22,566 nt of DNA from Pigoraptor vietnamica (lineage: Eukaryota > Opisthokonta > Filasterea), in NCBI GenBank assembly GCA_943704525.1, contig CALSCQ010003075.1, positions 1 through 22,566 of the forward strand, written 5' to 3'. Made by a program: the position numbers and the translations under genes. Positions 1 through 10,452 of this stretch are shown here, piece after piece. Numbering within the stretch: position 1 is the first letter of the stretch; each line of letters opens with the position of its first letter. The notes under the pieces were generated by a model. It ran no database searches, was not told the origin of the DNA, and worked only from the letters and a program-made list of their open reading frames with translations.

Positions 1-55
1 CCCTTCCATTCCCACCTCTCATTCGTTCTCCAACACTAAAACGGAAAAAGGGAAC

Positions 56-1112
56 TCAACAACAGCCAACGCGGCAGCGGATATACTGCGTGAAGAACGC
101 AACGGCCTGCGTCGTGCGCCGCGCCCCCACGAGGTAGTCGGCGATGGCGCGCACCAGGTGGTTGTTGAAGGGCGTCGGCTGCATGCCGGGCGCCCCCGTC
201 CCAAGCACGCTCGCCTTGCCAAACAGCGCCGCAGCGGCCGCTAGGAACGTCGCCTCGTCCTTGGGAGTCGGCAGGGGATCGAACAGCCGGAGGCAGTCGA
301 TGTGCACCTGCGCGCGAGGCAGAAGAGGCACGCCGTTAACACACAGCAGGGGGGTGAAACTGAGCCAAGGGTCCCGGCAATTGACGGACGAGTGGACAGG
401 TACCTTGGTCTCGGGTGGAACGGCGAGTGCGCGAAGCACCGCGCTCACACGCAGTTCGGCCCACGCAGCTTCCGTCATTTCGTGCCTGCAACATTTGTGG
501 TCAACGAGGCATTTCAGCAGACCCGCCGTCCGACACTCGAGCAAAGCGCACGGACGCACCTGCGACCAACGCTGTCCACGGCGTATGCGTCGATGCCGCC
601 GGGCATGGCCACCTCAATGCGCACGTCCAGCCGCGAGAACGCGTTGAACGAGCAGTACGTCGTCCGCTGTATCCGCCACCCCTTCGAAGCGGCCTGCCAG
701 AACAAACAAGATGCCCACGTGTGTAAGACACCGCACTTCACCGCACCGCCGACGCAGATCCCGCCAACGCGCACCCACCAGCGCATTCGCAAGCGTGTGC
801 ACATAAGCAGCAATGGACGCCGGTGAAGTCACATCCGCGCCGTAAACGTGGTGGTACGAGCCCATCTCGAGCACCGTGGGGCGGCCAAATGTCGACGACC
901 GCTCGCAGTGCTTGCGCACGTGGCACATGTCGCAGGGGCCGAGTCCATCAAAGCGACCTGAAATCAACGCGAGGCGATCGGGTTAAACCGGTCGTCAAAA
1001 CCCCACCCTCACACACAACGCACGCACCAACAGCCTCTGTCCGCGCGCTCAGGGACTCTCCAAGCGTCGTTTCGACGATTTCCGGTATGTCATGAAAGGC
1101 GCCGTCCGCCAT
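56..1112 (-). CDS. Conserved-looking protein of unknown family, 4 exons, 275 aa
   Basis: The model is join(1028..1112, 779..957, 560..693, 56..485) on the minus strand. All junctions are GT-AG and the reading frame is continuous through 276 codons including the TGA stop. The start ATG at 1112 is the first in-frame ATG and begins MADGAFHDIPEIVETTLGES. Exon 2 carries a Cys/His cluster (CDMCHVRKHC, about residues 36-45) that could bind a metal. Exon 3 reads as a folded segment containing SFNAFSRLDVRIEVAMPGG. Exon 4 is hydrophobic and helix-rich, with a Pro-rich loop (CLRLFDPLPTPKDEA). There is no signal peptide and no clear membrane span. I do not recognise the family and assign no function. The gene is divergent from the zinc-knuckle gene at 1840. 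Exon joining and protein-like composition make a real gene likely; the extreme C-terminus (CRVGCC) is less certain. Confidence 0.72.
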
Positions 1113-1839
1113 TTTTGAGGCCACTGGGAACTACCTAGGCAACTCCTTTCCACTGGCGCTCTCCTCGCTATGAGTACGACAAGAGCCCTCTGCGTCGCCC
1201 AATGCCAAGCACAAAGCGCACCGTCAACAAGTGCTGTGATTGCGGGTTGAGAGGACGGAGGGAGCTCACACGTACAGCGCACACAACATACGCGGTCACA
1301 CAACGGCCTACCCGCGCACTCGCCCCGCGCGGCTCAACATCTTCCGCCGAAAGGCCACCGCAAGGCCATGCGGCCTCTGATCTTCGCAAGGAAAGGCGCA
1401 CACAGGACTCGCGCAGCTGCGTCAATGGCAAGTTCTCAAGCTAGTGGACGTGTTGTCCGCACCGCAATGAGTGCCAAGCCGTGTGCGATGCGCGAGCGAC
1501 CGATGTCCAAGTGGCGTGCGTATGAGAGTGCAATGGAATAGAACCAAGGACGGCACTCCTGGCGCGCAGAGAGGGAGAGGACACAAAGGCACGTGCGAAG
1601 GTGAGGGGAAGGCAGACTCGAGGGGGGATGGGACTCCCTGCGAACACACTTTCAAAGTGCGCGTCACCAACAGCCGAGAGACAGCAAAGCTACTACAGAC
1701 CAGATTTCGGATGTACTGCTTTAGTAGTCGCACACAGCCAGCCGACGCACTCACACACACAAAGCACGTATACACATTACACTCGCGCACAGCCAAACAG
1801 CATCGCATAGGACTCCACTGCTTGCCATACGCTCCGAAA
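1113..1839. promoter_or_regulatory. Divergent intergenic region
   Basis: This 727-bp stretch separates two divergent start codons (1112 minus, 1840 plus), so it should hold both promoters and 5' leaders. Reading frames here give only Arg/Ser/Cys-rich translations with no recognisable domain. I see no TATA-like box or other defined element. Confidence 0.5.
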
Positions 1840-2469
1840 ATGGCAGGTCGGACGCCTCTCTTGCTTGTCGCGCGCGCTGTCCCGCGGCTGGCGCAACGGC
1901 GACACCTCCACGCCACGGCTGTCCGGTTCGCGGGTGCGTAGCCTCAGCAGGCGTTGCCGTAGTCGCGCTGTTGGACATGTGCGTGCACCGACGCCCTGTG
2001 GCTGTTCTCTGTCCCCTGTTGACGTGCCTTCTGTCGCCAGCATCGCGCCCGGGTGAGACGTCTTCGGCACAGGAAGAGCGCAACCAGTTTCCCATGCTGC
2101 TGCGTCAGCGGTGTTTCTCGTGCGGCACCGTCGGCCACCTCACGTACAACTGCGACAAGGCTGTCCCGTGGAAGAACTGGCGGCCCCGCGCGGACTTTGA
2201 CTCCATCCGCGACGAGTTTAATGCGTGAGTATCACGTGTGGTCGCCCGCATTCGTGTGAGGTCGTCCCGTCTCGCACGCTCGCGATCCAGCTGTACTCCT
2301 GTGTCAGAAAGCATTTCGCTGCTGCCTCGAGTTCCATCTGCACTCGTCGAGTAGTTTTCCTGCGTCTGTGTTCTGCCGGTTTGTCGTGGTTTGCTTTGCT
2401 CATTCGTGTGCATGCAGGCTTCTCGCCAATGTCACCGCCTCCACTGCGCCGCGGCCAGCAGGCCGATAG
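1840..2469 (+). CDS. Small CCHC zinc-knuckle protein with mitochondrial-type presequence, 3 exons, 109 aa
   Basis: The model is join(1840..1933, 2041..2224, 2418..2469), 330 nt, in frame across introns of 107 and 193 nt. The donors are GTGCGT and GTGAGT. The N-terminus (MAGRTPLLLVARAVPRLAQR...) is rich in Arg, Ala and Leu and has no acidic residue for about 30 residues, which is typical of a mitochondrial targeting peptide. Exon 2 contains one canonical zinc knuckle, CFSCGTVGHLTYNC, matching C-x2-C-x4-H-x4-C. It is followed by a Trp-rich segment (VPWKNWRPRADFDSIRDEF). The C-terminal exon adds about 17 residues ending PRPAGR before TAG. Zinc knuckles of this type usually bind single-stranded nucleic acid, so a mitochondrial RNA-binding or ribosome-associated role is a guess. 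No specific orthologue is recognised. The last exon is the least certain part. Confidence 0.68.
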
Positions 2470-2684
2470 CGGCGCCGTGCGTTGTTTTATGGCCCAGAGC
2501 GCAGGCCGCTGGGGCACTAAAGCACAACCGCCGCACTCGCACTCAATGTGTTGTCAAAGGCAGCCGCACTGGCGTGGCCTTTTAGTACTCGCAAATATGC
2601 ACGTGCGGTGTGTGCAAGACTGTGGAAGAAAAGCGACATGCGCAGACGCAGACGAAAACGCAATACCGAGGCGGACGCGCGCAA
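2470..2684. other. Convergent intergenic spacer
   Basis: This is 215 bp between the stops of the zinc-knuckle gene (+) and the C2orf81-like gene (-). It must contain both 3' ends. No AATAAA-type signal is obvious on either strand, and no open frame here resembles a protein. Confidence 0.4.
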
Positions 2685-4590
2685 TTAGCTGCTTATCGAC
2701 GGCACAGGTGGCAATGGCTCTCCGCCAAACTTGACTGCCCGCGTGGTCCCCGGCGCACCCGGGACTCCGATCGGCGCTGCCACGGCGTCTGTCCGTTGTG
2801 CCGGCCGCCCGCGCGCCTCCGGTGGCTGCGTTACATGTCGTGCGTGTTATTGCAATGTTCACCAAACACTGCCATTGAGCTCAAACGAGTCGCCGTTTTG
2901 CTGACGCACACACAGCACGCACCTTGGCCACAAACGAGACTTCGGGGCCGCGTCGGACTTTGTCGCCCTCGCGAATGGTCACGCCGGGCGCCAATTGGAT
3001 CGACTCGAGCTGCAGTTTGGTGCAATGTTAGATTGTGGGCCTTCAGACTTCGATGGATCAAATCGCCTTCAAAATCAGTGCACCGACACACACAGCACGC
3101 ACATGAACACACACACACACACACACAGCACACGCACATGCACACACGCACACAATGCACGCACGCAGGCAGAATCTACCCACCAAGGACGGCACCATGC
3201 CCCTCTCGTCGACGCGGTCTTGGTACGACGCCGCGCGGTCCGTCAGCGGAAGCGACCGTGCCGCTGCGTCCGCGCCCGCCGGCTGCTGCTGTGACATCAT
3301 CATGCGCCGTCGCGCGCGGGCCGCTTTGATGCGCGCAGCCTCCGTGTCCGCCGCGCTGTCCACGACCGACGCCTTCGTGTGCACACGATACGACGGCAAC
3401 TTCGACGGGTCAAACCGCATCGCGCCCACCACAGTACCCTCGACGACGTCCCTCCGCGCGGGCGGCTGCGGCGCTGCGTGCGACGCAAAGCCCACCGTTG
3501 ACGGCGGCTGCGCCAGCGGCGTGTTCACGTGCGACGGCGGAAGGGGCGCGGCGGGCTTCGCATTCGGCGAGCCCTCGGCCGCCTGCTGCTGCCCGTCGAC
3601 CGATTTGGCCGCTGCGCTAGTCCCAGCGCCCGGGTGGGCCTTGCCCTGTCGCTCCGAAGACGCGCCCTCTTTGGATTTTCGCAGCAGCGCCCCACGTACA
3701 GGCCCCGACCGCTGCGCTGGCGGCGCATCCCGTGGCTTCGTGGTGCGCGACTTCGTGGGACTTGCCACCGCCGGTTCCGCTGCCGCCGCTTCGGGCGCCC
3801 CGTCTTCCGCTGGCGGCGCGGGCGGGTGTTCGTCGTGTGCGGCGGGCTCTGCCGGTGGCACAGTCCCTTCGCTCACAGACACGAGTTGAGCACCAGCCGA
3901 TCCCTTCCCCGCGCGCCCAGCATCCGAGCCCGAGCCTGCACTGTCCCGGTGAGCCCGCGAAATCCCCAACTCTGCCGACGACTGCTGCCGCATTTTCCCA
4001 ACCGTCGACGCCGACGGGCGCACAATCGAACTGCGATGCATTTCGCGCGTCGACGACTGTGATGCCACTGCTGGTGGCGGCGCCTTCTTCACCGGAATCG
4101 CACCTCGGGCCCAGGAATCTATTGTTGCTGGCCGTGGCTCTGCACGTCAAGAGGAACAATCAGGACCGGGGACACAAGCAACGACTGTGCCACATAAAGC
4201 GTCTCCAGCACACCACGACGCGCACCTTCGTCTTCCAGCCACGTCGGGTCGGTGTCCGTGCCGATCTCACCCGGGTCGCGCCGGAGGAACTGCCACTCGA
4301 TGAGCTGCATGATGGCCTTCTTGGCGCGCTTGACCGTGTACGGCAGCAGCTGGCTCTCAATGTACCGCTCGTAAATGACCGACTGGCTGTTGTCAAGGAT
4401 CTGGTCGAGGATGTCGCCCACAATGTTCTCGCAGTCCTCCTGGCCGATAATGGCCGCCCTGCGCAAGCAACCAAACACAAGCATTGGCAACGATGTCTCA
4501 CTAAATGAAGGGACGCCCGTCAAAGCACGTTCTCGCCACGCACCAGTCGGCCGCGCTCACGCGCTGCTGCGGCGGCCCCTCGCTCGCCAT
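2685..4590 (-). CDS. C2orf81: C2orf81-like (DUF4639) protein, 5 exons, 487 aa
   Basis: The model is join(4544..4590, 4226..4458, 3184..4139, 2923..3009, 2685..2825), 1464 nt, all GT-AG and in frame. Four blocks appear in the same order as in human C2orf81 as I recall it. These are an N-terminal helical block (SAADW... ENIVGDILDQILD... AIMQLIEWQFLRRDPGE, residues 12-85), TIDSWARGAIPV (99-110), FDPSKLPSYRVHTKASVVDS (336-355) and ESIQLAPGVTIREGDKVRRG (414-433). Between blocks 2 and 3 lies a long Ala/Pro/Ser-rich, probably disordered linker. The conserved blocks fall on both sides of introns, which supports the splicing. The molecular role is not established; its broad eukaryotic occurrence is compatible with a ciliary function, but that is inference. 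It is divergent from calcineurin A. Confidence 0.82.
3085..3150. repeat. (CA)n / (GT)n microsatellite in a C2orf81-like intron
   Basis: CA-rich tract with ACACAC runs and CACGCACATG variants, lying inside the 174-nt third intron (3010-3183) of the C2orf81-like gene. On the transcribed strand it reads as GT/GTGCGTGT, which resembles the local splice-donor consensus. Confidence 0.85.
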
Positions 4591-5288
4591 GGCGGCGAAG
4601 GAGGCGGAGAGCCGACGCGCAATGGTTGCTGCTGACTACGGGGCCGTTGGACCCCGACGCGGCACGCGCCGAGAGAGAGAGAGGCACGCAGGGCCAGAAG
4701 AGCAACAGGGACGACGCAGGAAAGAAGCCCTCTGCAATTCACATTCAAACGGTAAAACGTGCGCGTTCTACTGCATCGCCTTTCCTCTTGAACGAGTTGA
4801 GCTATCCCTGTGTGCCGATCATAGCAACGCCCACCCCGGTTGCAAATCCCGTCGTCACATCCGGGGTAATAACTTAGCAACGAACCCACCTGCGCTGTCT
4901 CCGAATCCGGGGTGCTTCAGAACCCAAAAAAATACGGGCCTCGATTTGAAACGGGCGCAGTAAATAAATGCGGCTGACTATGGGTTGAGTACCGCGGGGG
5001 CGTGCGCAAATAACGCACCCCCTCTGTTGTCTGTGGGTTCCCTCTCCGCTTCCCTCTCCCTCTCTCGCTCTCGTTTTGCTTGCCCTTGCCGCTCTCTCCA
5101 TCCACCTGCGCATTCTACTGCTTTGAACAGACCCGGCCCGCGCGAGCGCAGTAGTGCGTCGCCGCTAGTCGTGTCTTGGTGGATCGGTGCCATTCGTCTC
5201 GATTTTGTATTCAGTCCAAACAGCGGGGGATTGTGGTGTTGTCGCTCGTTGCGCTCAGCCGGTCGAGGGGGTTCTCGTATAAGCAAAG
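4591..5288. promoter_or_regulatory. Divergent intergenic region between C2orf81-like gene and calcineurin A
   Basis: This 698-bp region separates two divergent ATGs. It holds a short GA tract (about 4670-4682), an AT-richer patch (about 4925-4975) and a pyrimidine-rich CT tract (about 5027-5080) roughly 210-260 bp upstream of the calcineurin ATG. Such CT tracts often lie near eukaryotic transcription starts, but I cannot place a start site. No gene is evident. Confidence 0.5.
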
Positions 5289-8111
<2,823 letters not shown>

Positions 8112-8478
8112 AGTGTGGGCGCCGCTGCGCCCCGTCCGATGCCTCGCGTTGCCGAAATTAGCGTCCCTTCCCCGCTGCGCTGCGCTCGTTCCCTCTCTCT
8201 TATGCTCGCGTGCTCTCTGTGGTTGTCATTGCGTGACCTGCCGCCGCCGAAGTCGTATGCGGTCGCTGATGTTTGTCGCTGCGGAAATGCGCCTCGCGCG
8301 CCGTTGTGATTCTTAAAAAAAGGTCTTTGTTTGCCTGAGCACTGAGCAGAGCCTGCGTGTACGAATTTTGGGGGCTCAAAATGCGGTGTACTCATGATCG
8401 GGCAAAGTCCCGTCATGCACAAGGAAAGCACTGCGGCGCCGCCTCCAAGACAGGCGCCCCTCGGCCACATGCGCGCAC
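8112..8478. other. Convergent intergenic region
   Basis: This 367-bp stretch lies between the stops of calcineurin A (+) and the nucleoside hydrolase (-) and includes both 3' untranslated ends. A short A run (about 8314-8321) is the only low-complexity feature. No further gene or canonical polyadenylation hexamer is seen. Confidence 0.5.
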
Positions 8479-10075
8479 TTAAGGCAGCGTCGCAAAGCGC
8501 TCGCGCAGCAGCGTGCGCACGGCGTCCGCGTTGACCTTCATGAGGATGGACGTCTGCGGCGCCTTGCCGAAGATGCCGTTGAAGTCGGCGACGGTCGTTC
8601 CCGCCGTCAGCAACCCCTCGGTCTCCACGTCGACGTACACGGGCGAGCCCTCGTAGAGGTCTGGGCGGATCATGGCCACAATGGCCGACGAGTCGTGCAC
8701 GGGCATGAAATCGACGCCGACGATGGTGCGGTAGGCGTTGAGGTAGAAGCGCGTCATGTCGTGCACGAGGCGCCCGCACGTGCCGAGCGGCGCAAGGTCC
8801 TCGAGGTAGCCCTGGGTCAGACGCGTCGCCATCGTGACGTCAAGGCCGGCCATGGTGATGTTCCAGCCCGCGCTGAACACGACGTGCGCTGCCGAAGCGG
8901 GAGCGAAAAGATAAGACAATGCGACTGACAGGGGAACAGAATGACTAGGGATGTTACAGAGAGTGAGGTTCGTCGTTTTACGTACCGCCCATCGCGTCGT
9001 TGAAGACATTGGCCTCGCCGAGCGGGTGCACGTTACCTGTGGGTTACAAGTAGGTGCATTGCCTCCTCAGGTTGGCTCTTTGCGATGCACGCGTCGTGCG
9101 AACGCATGCACTCGCACACACGCACTCGCATTCGCCCGAGCAGTTGCACTCACACGCACGCGCACGCACTCGCACTCACACTCAAGCACTCGCACTCGCC
9201 CGCACGCACTCGCACTCACACGTACGCGCAGGCACTCACACGCAAGCACTCGCACTCACACGCACGCGCACGCACTCAGCGCACCCACCGGTCTCCTTGA
9301 TGGTGCCACCCATCATGACAAAGCGGCGCGCAAGCTTCGGCAGGAGCGGCTCGGCCTCCAGTGCCCGCGCAATCGTCGTGAGGGGCGAGAGCGAGACGAG
9401 CGTGATCTGGCCCGGGTGTGCGCGGCACATGCGCACAATGAAGTCGACGCCCGATTCCCCCTGCAAACGCGCGCCCGCGGGCAGCGGCACGTCGACGTTG
9501 CCGAGGCCGTTCATTCCGTGGAACTTGTAGCCGCCATTCTCGACATAGGGGTGAAGCTGCACGTGCGCGGGGAAGTACGAAGTTGGAAACGAATAATAGG
9601 AGCTTAGTGAGCGAGTGCAGCGCGAGTGCGTACCAGGGGGTCGGTGCTGCCGAGGAACACGGGGATGTCCGTGCGGTTGGCCACGCCGAGCACGCGGAGT
9701 GCATTAAGACCCAGCATGGTGACGTTGCCGTTGTTGCCGTAGGTGACGACCACTCCCTCCACGCGAAGCTCGGGAGAGGCGACGGCGAGAAAGAGCGCCA
9801 TTGTGTCTGCAGACATTCAACGCGGTTTAATATAGAGACTTGAAAATTGATCGTATCCTCCCTCTCTCTCTCACCGTCAATGCCGGGGTCTGCCAGGATA
9901 ATAACGCGCTCCGGACGCGCCTCGGATCCACACGCGCCCGTGGTGGCAGCCGCGATGCCACCGCAGAGCGCGAACAGCACAAGCAACAAACCCTGAAGAC
10001 GTGAGGCCACACAAACCGTCAGCACGAGTGCAACCAATGGGTTGCAGTTTGCGCAGCACGTACCTTGCTCGCCAT
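8479..10075 (-). CDS. Inosine-uridine-type nucleoside hydrolase with signal peptide, 6 exons, 343 aa
   Basis: The model is join(10064..10075, 9875..9992, 9634..9806, 9289..9556, 8986..9036, 8479..8888), 1032 nt, all GT-AG and in frame. It hydrolyses the N-glycosidic bond of ribonucleosides, releasing base and ribose. The first exon is only 12 nt (MASK) and joins a hydrophobic signal peptide (GLLLVLFALCGGIAAA), so the enzyme probably enters the secretory pathway. The calcium/catalytic motif is LADPGIDD (D39, D43, D44). The usual D-x-D-P-G-x-D-D lacks its first Asp, replaced by Leu, while the catalytic and metal-binding Asps remain. FVMMGGTIKETGGN, GEANVFND and VHDSSAIV supply the conserved Asn, Glu and His-Asp positions. 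NVT/NRT-type sequons fit a secreted protein. Substrate preference cannot be read from the sequence. Confidence 0.92.
9085..9285. repeat. CACTCG/CACACG low-complexity repeat filling a nucleoside hydrolase intron
   Basis: Degenerate tandem hexamers (CACTCG, CACTCACACG, CACGCG) fill most of the 252-nt fourth intron (9037-9288), which is about three times the length of the gene's other introns. Read on the transcript strand it becomes GTGTGAGTGC and GAGTGCGTGCG, with many copies of GTGAGTG and GTGCGTG that look like splice donors. Confidence 0.88.
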
Positions 10076-10452
10076 GTTTTCGACTCTATGTGTGCCGGCT
10101 TGTGCTTATGGCTTGAAAAAAACGTTTCTCTAAAAAGTGGCTTTATCGGTTTGCGCTCGGCAGTGCGAATGCCGTTAAATCACTGGCGCACGTGTTTTCC
10201 AGCCACTGCTTTGGAACCCTCACCTTTCCATGCAGATTGCTGTGGACTGTTGTAACTTCCACCACGGATCAAATATTATCAAGACCAGCGACTGACGAGG
10301 GTGCAAAAGGGTGCAAGTCGTTTGAATGAAAGCTTCATTAGGGAATAAAAACGCAGCGCGCAAAGCAACACACGTACACGCACACATAACACCTGTCGAG
10401 ATGACAACATAATAAAACGCGGAAGACGGCACACGAGCGCAAAAAAGGGACT
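10076..10452. promoter_or_regulatory. Intergenic region upstream of the nucleoside hydrolase
   Basis: This 377-bp stretch separates the spectrin-like gene's stop from the nucleoside hydrolase start, both genes on the minus strand. It therefore holds the spectrin-like 3' untranslated region and the hydrolase promoter. It is less GC-rich than its surroundings. No specific element is recognised. Confidence 0.45.

Noticed and set aside
270-292. T-arm-like sequence (GTTCGATCCC) on the minus strand
   Set aside because: It encodes LFDPLP within the exon 4 frame of the unknown protein, and no D-arm, anticodon arm or acceptor stem can be paired around it.
2610-3329. 239-codon plus-strand frame
   Set aside because: It runs antisense through exons and introns of the C2orf81-like gene, including the CA microsatellite, and is made of Arg/His/Thr low-complexity sequence.
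4740-4860. Possible tRNA A-box-like sequence upstream of calcineurin A
   Set aside because: No matching B-box or cloverleaf could be formed on either strand.
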